In this document: positions 12,468-22,625 of the stretch, one piece after another
How positions within the stretch are numbered: position 1 is the first letter of the stretch
Layout of the letters: each line of letters starts with the position of its first letter
Source: Rhizopus arrhizus
Taxonomy: Eukaryota > Mucoromycota > Mucoromycetes > Mucorales > Rhizopodaceae
Length of the DNA: 64,000 nt
Direction: 5' to 3'
Assembly (NCBI GenBank): GCA_024220505.1
Contig: JAKZZE010000002.1
Span: 2,108,001-2,172,000 of the forward strand
Notes under the pieces: generated by a model
The model's database searches: none
What the model saw: the letters and a program-made list of their open reading frames with translations, nothing else
Told to the model about the DNA's origin: nothing
Program-made: the position numbers and the translations under genes

Positions 12468-13383
12468 TTTATTTGTTTGGAATAAAAAAAGAAAAAGAAA
12501 AAAAAAGGCGGAAAATATGTGACAGGGCTGCATAATTTTATTTGAATCGATAGGGTGCACCTAATCCGTTTGAGGACAGTCAGGTTGTGAAGAAGGATGA
12601 GCTCTTTTGAATGCAGGCAATTGGGATAGGCTCTCATTCAATCGAGACAAAATAGGAAACTGAGTCATGTCCACACCACGTCGTAACGCATTACCCACCA
12701 TGGGAACCACAAATAAATCGGCCATGGTCAATCGGTCTCCGAAACTGTACGTACCCGAAAGTTGGCCAAGACGGATCTCGAGTCCCTTGAAGCCCTTGGT
12801 GACCATCTCTCGAGCAAACTCATTTTGTCTTTCGGCATCGTCCCCTGCTACACGTTGAAGGACTCCGAGGTTTTGAAGTGGGTGAATGTCACAAGCAATA
12901 ATTTGACAAATTTCTCGAACCTGTGGATGGTGTGAGTTAGAGAGAGAATGATGATATAACTTACAAGAGCTTCTTCAGTGGGATCCTTTGGAAGGAAAGG
13001 TTCATCTGTAGTAGTAAAGATATTAGTCTATCAGACAACATCATCTTATCCGATTCTTACTTGGATAAGCCTCATCAAGATATTCAATAATGGCTTGACT
13101 TTGAGTTAACAATTTACCTTCTTTTGTTATAAAAGAAGGTACCTTTTGAGTAGGGTTCACTTTCTTGTATTCTTCAGAAAGCTATGAACGATAAGTAACC
13201 TTTTCTTTACGCGTCTTATAATTACCTGTTCCTTCTTTAATAAATTGATAAATCTTTGTTCATAATCTACACCTTTCAATTCTAAAGCAATCCTAACCCT
13301 CCATGTAGCAGAGGATTTAAAATATCCATAAAGTACCGGCTTATTTTCAGTCATGTTGTGATAAAAACAAAATAAAAATAAAT
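12336..13383. repeat. Left part of tandem duplication, copy 1 (WBP2 exon 1 + GST gene)
   Basis: Matches 25352-26395 in the same orientation, introns included, so it is a DNA-level duplication, not a retrocopy. Homology begins inside WBP2 intron 1 (TTTATAAAGTTCTCATCCC versus CTTTATGAAGTTCGCATCCC) and continues past the GST start codon, after which the A-rich leader differs by indels. This copy lies in the native context, since WBP2 is complete here. Confidence 0.9.
12561..13354 (-). CDS. maiA: Zeta-class GST / maleylacetoacetate isomerase, copy 1
   Basis: Four exons: 13354-13226, 13181-13061, 13005-12965, 12920-12561; 216 aa. N-terminal thioredoxin-like domain begins [25 protein letters not shown] corresponds to the zeta-class SSCSWR active-site motif, with the second conserved Ser/Cys replaced. 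[16 protein letters not shown] supplies the glutathione-binding Q-S pair; the all-helical C-terminal domain contains [16 protein letters not shown]. Known role of the family: glutathione-dependent isomerisation of maleylacetoacetate in tyrosine and phenylalanine breakdown. It lies 94 bp upstream of WBP2 on the same strand. A second intact copy is at 25575-26367; differences are concentrated in the 5' part of exon 4. Confidence 0.9.
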
Positions 13384-13433
13384 AAATAAAAAAAAGATGT
13401 ACACCATATTTTATATTAATTTAATCGGTCATC

Positions 13434-15113
13434 AGGGATTTTAATAAAACGACGCATTTTTCCTGCTAAAACAACTCCGACTGTTCCTTATGCAAAGAGC
13501 AAATAGCTTTTGCTCACAAGACTGTTATGCAGCATCCTACAATGCCTTCTTGCTAGTCTCTACCATTTTCTATCTCGATCGAAAAGATTGACATCAAGAC
13601 CACTCAGCCACCTTGTCTTACCTAACAAGGCCTAGTATGACTAATCAATCACAGCTCGAGAGGGTCTCCGTAGTCGAGCATTTGTGACAAAATGAATCCA
13701 CTGTCGACTTTACAACCCAAAAATCTAAAGGAAAAAATAAAAAGCTTCAGTCGAATCTAGCTTCAAGAACAGCTCATCTCACTGCTGAATTTTCTCACGA
13801 CCCATCCCTGGTCACACATCCTGCGCTCCTATCCGGAAATGAGTTGACCTTGGACCTCATCAGACCCTTTTGTGGTTGATATCGAAACCAGTAGGTCAAC
13901 ATGGATAGCAGCATGTGAAAAGTTTCCCTGGCTGTCGATCCCTCTTGATCAGGGTCTGAGCATCTTTGCTTGCCAGTCTAGACTGTATTCCACTGATCGC
14001 TAATTAAGAACAACCCATCATCATGAGCGTGATGGTATGTGCCTATGGATGCATTTGACTATCATCAACAAGTGCACACTCAAGTATTGTAATATCAAGC
14101 CTGTCGAGGTCTCTGGTCGACGTCTCTATCCCCTGTGACCTCAGTCATCGTCCACTGGCAGCGTTTGTATAAGAGTGTCCATGCCAATGCAAAGGTTCAT
14201 GCCACCCGCGCAGATCGTATCCTTGACTCATTTCATCGTCAGTATCCCATATATTGTCACCGATCAATGCTCTAATTGACGTGAGATTGCGAGTAAAGAC
14301 CATGAGGTCTCTCTCTCTCTTTTTTTCTTTTATTTTCCAAGTTCTTTCCAGATCACTGTAAAGTTGCTTGGATCCGGCTGTTGTATTCTGACCCCTGACC
14401 CATCTCTTGCTGAGAGTCGTGCTGTGAGAAGAGAGGTTCGATAAGAAACACAAAAGGGTTCAATCTGCCAAAGAAAATGGATGAGAACCCTACGATTTCA
14501 CTCCTTGCTACCGATAGTATCAGTAATCCATCCGTCGTTTCTTTAGAATGGCTGATAATGGAACCTTGTATTCTGGCATAGAATCAGCAAGTACAATTGG
14601 ACGAGTCGTGATGGATCAAGTATTCTAGCAGCCTCTGAGCCACTCAAGTAAGGGTAAAAGGTATAAATAACCCTAAAGACATTGAAGATGGTAAAGAAAA
14701 AGTAGATGGGATAAGAAGGAAGGATATGATACGGATAGGTAGTGGATGTGACAGAGGTGGCCAGGACGAACGAGGACTAAAATAGTCATCTTACCATAAA
14801 GTGCCTATCAGTGTAATTTTATAGCATTAACATAGTAGATTGGGCTCATGTAGTGAGAAATTCCACAGCAGTGGTATATCTTAATAAAAAAAAAAAAAAA
14901 TGCTAGTCTTTAGCTTGATCTACTCGATTGTTTCACAGACACCTTTTTCGAGCACCTATGTCTCCTACATTCTAAAAAGCTAGTAGTACCAATGAACTCT
15001 TGTCTGTTTCTTTTTTAAAACAAAAATAATTCATGTTGACCATTCACAATACTATACACTTGTATAGGAGTTTTTTTTTTTTTTTTTTTATTCACTTATC
15101 GTCTCTGCCGGAT
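13434..15113. repeat. Unclassified repeat R, copy 1
   Basis: About 1.68 kb nearly identical, in the same orientation, to 32436-34170. Homology starts at AGGGATTTT and ends at CTCTGCCGGA, where LINE-B interrupts. It contains only short frames full of stops, one CT-rich microsatellite and a poly-A near 14885. No inverted terminal repeats, reverse transcriptase or transposase motif recognised. One plus-strand stretch near 14155-14270 reads open for about 40 codons, suggesting decayed coding sequence, but I cannot assign it. Confidence 0.8.
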
Positions 15114-15155
15114 AGAAGAATTTGATTGAATAAATAATTATAAAATAAAAAAAGG

Positions 15156-18100
15156 TTAAAATAAGTCATACATCGTATTGAGTGGTGTACTTTTAATGAA
15201 GACCAAACGTCCCAATTTTTTCAAAAGCTGTTGTGACAATACGTTCAGGTAAGAAAGGAACATTATCAAAGATGTATCGCCAGTGTGCACGCCATAAAAA
15301 TAAAAGGATATAATAAGACAGAGCAGAGTTGTGTTGTCAATATAATCGAAGCGTGTGAGATGCAATAAAAGAGTAAGGATATTAGTTGATTGGAACTCGA
15401 GGTGAGATGCAAAACGATACAGAGCTTCTTGCCAAATGGACCATTTATGAGGGCATTCCACGAGAAGATGAGATATATCCTCGGAGGGTATGCTGCAGAA
15501 CTTGCATATAGCACTGACAGCAGGATTAAAATGGGCTATAGATGATTGACTATGTAATTTGCTGTGGATGAAGCGAAAACAGAACGATCTTGATTCAGAC
15601 AGAATGGTGAGGTTCAAAAACGCAACCAACCATCAGGCGGTATGATAGAAGCCGGGCAAGGAAGCATAGAATCGAGTTGATTCTGACGGTATACTCGAGG
15701 ACAAAAAGAAACCCATTCTAGTGATCTGGTGAACCATGTGAGAAAAGGATAGTCTATCACACTGCCTGGATCTGTAGATATATTCAATATGACCTACCTA
15801 GTCATATCATTCAATTTGACAGTACGATTTTGTAAATCTCGTAGTAAGCGGGCTGATAATCGAGAATGAGGCGGTGAGTCTGACGCCAACATAAGTCATA
15901 TCCTTTGGAGTGGCTGATCTATGTGAAATAGTGTCTTGCCCATGATTTGGAGCGGTGAGGACTTTGTAACCAATGACCATCAGGGATTTCTGAGAAAAGC
16001 GAGCAAATGGATAGACGTAACAGAGTGGATGGGTTGTATTGAACTTCAGGAATGTCATTGCTCAGAAAAGAACCCATAGTGGTATAAAGCGCAGGGAGAA
16101 AGGAACCAACAGACACATCTGTTGTTGAACGAAGAGCCGGAAAGAAGCAGGATAATAAAGAGGAAGTACCCGAGGAGTGGAACCGTCGTATAAAATCCTT
16201 CAAATATGCTTGACTATAGGAGTTCGGAAGGTCATCAGTAAACAGCAAACAGAGCCATCGGACTTGTAAGCTACAATGTTGGATAAAGGGTCTAACGAAC
16301 CCAATCCGTTCTTGGATAGAAGTTGACAAAACAATGCATATCGGAAACCAGGTTTGATACCTTTCGAGATAAATTAGTAGATCACTGATCGAATCTGGCA
16401 AAAGAAGGATTTTGGCGGTGAGACAACTCTCAAGGAATACCACAATTTAGATAGCAGCAGAGTGTTAGTCGCAGTCACACGGCCTCTAGTAGAGAGATTC
16501 CGTTGAGAATATATTGAACATTGAGTTTTGATGATTTGTAGCAGATGATCTTCTACATATCTTCGCTGAGCAGTAGATTGAATAGCCGGAAATCCAAGGT
16601 AGCGGAGAGGCTGTGATTTAGTATGAGCATGTCATTTGAGGATCTGGTGCTGTGCAAGAAGTTGCTGCTATTGGTTGGAACTCTTTCCATTGAGAAAGAT
16701 TGCTTCAGTTTTTGAAAGGTTCACTTTAGCGTTGAATACTTGAACGTAGGTCTGTAGATGATGTTGAAGATATAGGAAATCTGCAGGCGAAGATAGAAAA
16801 TACAAACATCATCAGCATAAGCGAGTATTTTAAGAGCAGGAGGAGGATTTGGGTCGGCTGACAATGGAAAAAATGAGAATCCAATCAAAGAAGTGTCTTG
16901 TAAAACATATCTTAGGAATAGTTATAGCGCGAGATTAAACAGAAGAGGCGACAGCGAATCCTTTTGACGGAGGCCGCGGGATTGAGTTACTTCATCTGTG
17001 AAGTGTCCGTTGAAGTTGAACCGGATTCGGTTACCAAAAATAGCCCAACCAAAGAGTTCATTAGTATCGTTGGGAACCCGAGTTGTAGTAACACCGAGCG
17101 TAAGTAAGAAGGGTGTACCCAATCGTAGGCTTTTTTTTTATCCAAGAGGAGAGCAATTTCCTGACGATTGTTCTTACGAGCATGTTCCAAGATAATGTTA
17201 AGCACGAGACCATTTTCCGCGATAAAGCGATTCGGCATAAACCCAGTTTGACATCGGTTGATAAGGGATGGTATTACCTGCCGTAATCGTGAGTTTAGAA
17301 CTCTGGTATAAATTTTGGCATCACAGTTGATTAATGAGTTAGGTCGCCAATTTTTTAAATTCGTTAAATCACCCTTTTTTGCCAACAGCCTTACCCGTAA
17401 TTCTTGCCATGAATGCGGAAAGATACTGGAGTTATGTGTTTGATTATGTACCTTTAAAACCAATTCCTGTAGAGGAGGGTAGCGAAATAGTTGGTACGGA
17501 AAGGCGTAGCCAAGACCATCCTCCCCTGGGCTGCTGATTTTATTTTTCACGCGTGCTGTTTCTTGAATGATCTCGTCAATAGTGATTGGCGCCATAGGAA
17601 CATCACAATGGGCAGAGGTCACTTGGGGTAGATCAGAAATACTTTAGAGATAGGAATCGAGCTGAAGGTCATCAACTGGGTCCGCATCTTACAAAGACTA
17701 GTAAAACTATTGGCTGATGAGGAGTAGTTGATCAATGCCTTCAACATGATCTTCACTGTCGTCAGATCGTAAGGTGGTATTATGTTGTTCAACTGTGCGT
17801 TTACGATACATACTTTTCAGCCACTTGACCGAAGTTTCGCCTGCTTCCTGCCAATGAACACTAGCTTTGAGAGTCAGAATATCAGTAAGTTCTTGTTGTA
17901 ACGACGCAATTTATTGGTTCAAAACCTAGTTCTTGGCAATGTCTGTTTGTAGATTTTTTATCAATTGTTTTGCTTTCATCAATTTAGTATACAGAGTGTT
18001 AGTAGGAGGATGGGAAGATAGTATGTGTTCACGTTTATCTTGGAGCTTGGAAAGATGTAGCTGTCGCCAGGAAGCTTGCTTACGACCGAACGAACAAGTG

Positions 18101-18530
18101 GCTCGCTTGACTTCGATTTTGACAGCATCCCATAGCAATTGAGGTGTTTCAACAGAGGATGGACTAAAGTCGTCCTCCACTTCGAATGACATGGAGAGAC
18201 GAGAAGAGCAGAACCAGTCAAGAGATCGATGTAAAGTTGATACAAAATGAGGGTTGGTCGCTAAATAGGGAATTGCACGACACAAATCTTTTCCATGGAG
18301 GCCACTGCCAAATTTGAATTGAACAGAGCGTAGCACATGATTGGCCCACGACGAGCTGATGAACTCGATTCTGGATTCCTGAACATAAGAAGAAAGTGAC
18401 AAGGTGTTAAAAAAGTAGTCAATGGTGGATAAGATTGTCACTCAGCGGAATATGGGAAGAGGACTGTCAAGAGATGGATGTGTTACTTCATTAAAGTTGG
18501 TGAGAAGAAAGTTGTGCTACTTTTGCTGAG
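15156..18530 (-). pseudogene. LINE-B ORF2 remnant: endonuclease end, reverse transcriptase, C-terminal region
   Basis: Broken by stops and frameshifts. From 18530 downward the tail of the endonuclease (TIDYFFNTLSL, SSWANHV) aligns by eye with IDYIFGTLDL / PSWSDHF of LINE-A. Reverse-transcriptase blocks follow at 17622-16990 (LLAKKGDLTNLKNWRP, QTGFMPNRFIAENGL, LLLDKKKAYDWVHPSYL) and a YADD box near 16805. The C-terminal CCHC-type knuckle is CKFCSIPSEDISHLLVECP at about 15470-15530. Related to but clearly distinct from LINE-A. Confidence 0.85.
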
Positions 18531-18789
18531 CAACACGAAATGGAAACTGTACAGTAGAGTTAATAGTTCGTGTAGAATAGACGTGTTATATCTCTCGATT
18601 AATAAAACTAACAAAATAAGTCAAGCAATCGATGAGTCTCTTGAACCTCGTTATTGTGTAAGGACGAGTGAGAGAGCTCATTCAATGCAAACTATGTCTT
18701 GGAACATAACAATGCAGTTTAGGGTCCGAGATAGTACGGTATAAATCGTGTAGGCTGCCTACTGTACATAGCACAAAATGCTATATATG

Positions 18790-19912
18790 ATATACAGTCA
18801 AATTATTGGTTTAAGAATCTTTTGAGTGACCTCACAAGACATTATGGAAATTATTAAAGGTAAATAACCAGACCACCTCTGCTGTTTCCCTTCCCAACAA
18901 CAAGCAACCATCTTCATTCTCACTTAACATGACAGTCATCCCAGGTGAGGGTTCCAGTGATGATATTCTTTCCTTGATGGCATAGATTTCTCTCAGTTGA
19001 CCCCCGATCTTACTGGCGAACATTCGGAACCAACTGCTACAAGACCTGTTCCTCAAGATGAGAATATAGATCTCGCAGAATTCCTGGATGATTAGGATCT
19101 CGAAATCACCGGGCCATCCGCCTCACACATTGGGATCTAATCTCTCCAATCAGCCCAACCGTAAAATCCGTCAAGGATCATCGTAATACCAAACAGCAGA
19201 CTCCAGCACCCTCTTGAGTTTCATCTCGAATCAATTAAAGGCAAGGCCCCTATTCGCCTTGGCGACGAGGACTTTCAATAAGGAAGTCTCTAGCCCATCT
19301 CTTTAACTTCTATGAATATGATTACACCTTCTATAACTATGAATAATATTTTTATACTTTCTTCTACTTCTACTAATACTTCTGCATCTATACAAAAAAA
19401 AAACTACAAGCATCTTAATTTACATATCGGCTCACTAATTGTTGTAGCCTCACTAAACCTAATCAACTTAACACCAGTTCTGAATTTATTCGTTTCCTTC
19501 GTTCACAGTCTTTTGACATTGTCACTTTTCAAGGAACCCATGCATCCGACCCAGAAATGCAACAAATATCCGACTTGAAATTTCAAGCCAATTCCTCCAT
19601 ATGGTCCCAATATTGCGAAGTTGTCAGCTTGAATTCTTTAATTATACTCTTTACTTCTTTCGTAACCATTGACCAATGGCTCATTGCTTGTACTGTCTCC
19701 CAGGTCGATCAGGCCTTTGAACCTTTCACTATCGTTACAATTTATGCTCCTGCCTCCGCACCATCACGTTGTGAGCTTCATTACCACATTATAAAGCTAC
19801 CTGTGTTCTCTGTGATTTATCTCGATTCTCACGACGACATTCAAGTGGGTCTTTAGTCCTCTAATTCTCAGTTCACTCATCGCCTTCTCATCACTGGTGA
19901 TTTTAACTACAG
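18790..19912 (+). pseudogene. Inverted LINE-B segment: ORF1 C-terminus and endonuclease N-terminus
   Basis: Plus-strand reading, opposite to the rest of LINE-B. 18840-19140 decodes, with one frameshift and one stop, as an acidic ORF1-like tail (DILSLDGIDFSQLTPD, DENIDLAEFLDD). From about 19310 the start of ORF2 is visible: FIRFLRSQSFDI, a decayed QET box (QGTHASD), VTIYAPA, and ITGDFNYSP at 19890-19912, where orientation switches. The minus-strand ORF2 at 18530 picks up just after this motif. 18530-18790 is a junction zone that I cannot assign. Confidence 0.7.
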
Positions 19913-20982
19913 TCCCTCATTTTCTTGCCGAGTTGTTGTAGAATATTTGCTAATATTTGGATTGTGGGGAGTAGCCATAATAAGGGTAGTGACAGGTGAA
20001 ATAGGTTCAATGTGACGAGAGCGCTTGGATGCCTCGGATTCGGTAGGCGATGCACGTTTACAGTTGACACTTAAATGGCCCCTGGCACCGTAGGTAAAAC
20101 AGATACGCATTTCGGTGGGTTATTCGGGGCAAAAGCCACGAATGTGGCCTATAGCTTTGCAATAGCAACAATGTTTAGGCATTCTAGTCTATGTGACGAG
20201 GATAGCCGTTTTTGCATTGTAATCTACCTTATAGGATGGACTAAGTTTGACTGGAGTAGATCCAGTGGTTTCAACTAGAACGTAACCATTACTACGAAAC
20301 CATACGGAGGATACATCATCTAAATGAAGGAAAATGGCAATATCTTTGCCATATCTTGAAAAGATTTTAAGCAAAATGTCCTTAGTTTCTATCAGTGACA
20401 CTATAGGAATACCGTTGAAATCGAAACATGTTAAGGAAGTGGGAAAAGTTCTCGTTGCAGGAAAGGAGATGTCTTTAATGACATTCGGTTTATTGATGAC
20501 CTCACTTCCGTAGTCCTGAGAGGCGAGACCCAGTTCAACAGAGAGAATCACCTTCCTCTTTATTTTAAATGGCATACCCAATTCTGTAAGGATATTCTTG
20601 ACGAAGTTTGGGCAGGAATCCCATGTCTAAATGGCGGTCAGCAGATGGGACTATATAGATAACAAAGTAATCAGAAGAACCAGTCTTGTTATTAAAGGTA
20701 TTATTAGGAAAAGGGAATCGTGTAAGATTGGGATGTAATAGGGAACTGATGTAGCTGCTACGGAAGGGCAACAGTTGATGCTAAAAGTGACAGGAGAGGT
20801 GCGTTTGACTACGCGAGGAATAGAAGGCTTAAGTTTGCCTTTGGCGGCTGCTAGGAAACTCAAGACAGGCGAAGAATGAAGCTTATACATGTTGTTATGA
20901 TGTTGTTTATCAAAACAAGTTTAGTTATTGGTTTGCCGTGCGCACCCTGAGGCATCAAACTAAGTTTATTGGAAAGAACCAT
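19913..20982 (-). pseudogene. LINE-B ORF1 remnant (RNA-binding/Gag-like, CCHC knuckles)
   Basis: Begins at the element terminus with MVLSNK, the same first residues as LINE-A ORF1 (MVLSDK), then decays through frameshifts. Around 20100-20185 two knuckles are visible, CCYCKAIGHIRGFC and CFTYGARGHLSVNC; the second has lost its second Cys (Tyr instead). The largest unbroken piece is 20581-20189 (130 aa). Known role of such proteins: bind LINE RNA in the ribonucleoprotein. Ends at the inversion boundary. Confidence 0.75.
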
Positions 20983-21034
20983 GGAACGAATAGTTTATGT
21001 CACGGCAATTGTTAGGATTCAAGATATAAAACAT

Positions 21035-21046
21035 AATTCAAACTCA
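21035..21046. repeat. Target-site duplication of LINE-A copy 2, left
   Basis: AATTCAAACTCA, repeated exactly at 25116-25127 immediately after the A-tail of the element. The element begins at the next base, C of CATGG. Confidence 0.85.
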
Positions 21047-21047
21047 C

Positions 21048-22615
21048 ATGGTTCTTTCTGGTAAAGAATTTTAGCTCTTAATAAGGCAATTTTACAAATA
21101 AAACCAAAAAAAACTCTCATGGGTGAACGTTATTCATGCTGGCCACCAGAAGACCTCTAGCTTTCTTGCAATATCGACCAATAACTCCACTATCCAATCG
21201 CATGGTGTCGGGATTGGACAATCTGACACTACCGCAGAAATGAGCCCTTCGAACCTCAACGCGCAAACCACTCATTCCTTTCTAAAAGGTTCTGTCCCTA
21301 ATTCCATCTTTGTGGACATTACAACTGTCAAGGATAAGAAGATATTCTTAACAGAACTTACAACGTTCTGTCAGGGTAATGAACATCTTTGAGCAGTCGC
21401 AGACCAGATCCGTCGAGGATATCAACGTTTGTATGCTGATCTCACCGTTTCCCCTGCGATGTATGAGCGTTATGTACGGAGGGCCTTCAACTCCTTTCTT
21501 TTACTGACTGTTTTCATGCATTTCTGTCTCTTTCATCAAGTGATAAATTGTTGAAAGTTACCTTGGTAGGTCTTCCTCATCAATATGGTCGTCGTGATGA
21601 AGGACTTGCTCAACTTCATTCTGACATGCAACGTAACTTATCGTCTTTCGGCCATATCATAGACAGTGGTACCATCAGAGGAACCTCTGGAATCTATTCC
21701 GTAAAAAGTTATGTTGTCTTGGAAAAGTTTCCTGAACCCAATCAACAACGCGATGAGGCTCCTCGCCCAGAACTTCAACACAATGTCCATTGGGTTTACC
21801 AACCTCTTGCTTATTCGACCTCGGCTACATCAGCTTCTCTTCTTGATGACGTGTTCATTAATGATCACGCCACCTGGTCATCCACGAAGCCTTACTGTCG
21901 CTACTGTCATGGCGATTATCCTTTGAAAGATTGCCAATTTCGACAGCAAGCTACTATCTGCTATTGGTGCAATGAATCCGGACATATTGCTAAATACTGT
22001 GATAGAAAGAATGTATATGGAGTCTCGGGCTCTCCCAACAAGAAACCCCGTAAAACACCTATTGTGTCGGCTACTGAGAAACCTCCTATCAGCACTCCTG
22101 ATTCAGTCACTTCTCTTGATAAGGATTTCGTCGTGTCTGATGAGGTTAATATAGAGACCACCTCACCACTGGATGTAATACCTATTACAGTGCAAGAGGC
22201 TTCAGGTATTCCTACTATTCTTAAGCAGCCTGGAAGTGAGAAGTCAAAGTACGCCCGGTTTCTTCGTTCAGCTACTAATAAGATGCTGATATCTGAAGAT
22301 TCTACCTATACGAATAACGGTACAGTTCCAGTTGTTCCAGCTGTTAAGGTCTGTCCTCACTGTAAGAAAGAAGGTCATGTTCGTAAACAGCATCGTAATT
22401 GTGAATTCTACGTACCCCATCAAACGAAAATCTCTGGCAAACCTCTGCCCTCCAATGAGGATACAGAAATGATGGAGTGTCCTGACCCTTCTGTTCACAC
22501 GACTTCCAACGATTTAGCTAATAAGAATGATATGAGTATCGATGCACAAGGAGGTATTGCCTCTGAACATCTGGTCGCACCACATAGTGGTGTAGACCCT
22601 CTATCTTCTCAATAA
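21048..22615 (+). pseudogene. LINE-A copy 2 ORF1
   Basis: Reads MVLSGKEF at the very 5' end, then several small lesions. A nonsense change turns the Trp codon after GNEHL into TGA at about 21390, and a frameshift follows near 21480. From 21548 the frame is open for 355 codons to the natural stop and keeps all knuckles: CRYCHGDYPLKDC, CYWCNESGHIAKYC and the atypical CPHCKKEGHVRKQHRNC. Close to the intact ORF1 at 30618-32186. Confidence 0.88.
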
Positions 22616-22625
22616 TCTTTATTAA

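Larger units (their letters stand above)
15113..20983 (-). mobile_element. LINE-B: decayed L1/Tx1-like non-LTR retrotransposon with internal inversion
   Basis: A single minus-strand element by position: 5' end CATGGTTCTTTCC read from 20983 downward, ORF1 with CCHC knuckles, ORF2 with endonuclease, YADD reverse transcriptase and C-terminal zinc knuckle, 3' end near 15113. The stretch from about 18.6-18.8 kb to 19912 is in the opposite orientation. The unoccupied site is present in the second tandem unit at 34161-34180, where CTCTGCCGGAACGAA runs without interruption; only GGA (15111-15113, 20983-20985) could be a target-site duplication. Numerous frameshifts and stops make it inactive. Confidence 0.8.

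Noticed and set aside
14145..14453. 102-codon minus-strand frame in R (also present in copy 2)
   Set aside because: Its presence twice comes from the duplication. The second copy is shortened by a frameshift in the CT microsatellite, and no family resemblance is seen.
18832..19056. 74-codon minus-strand frame
   Set aside because: The plus strand of this stretch decodes better as the acidic LINE-B ORF1 tail with one frameshift.
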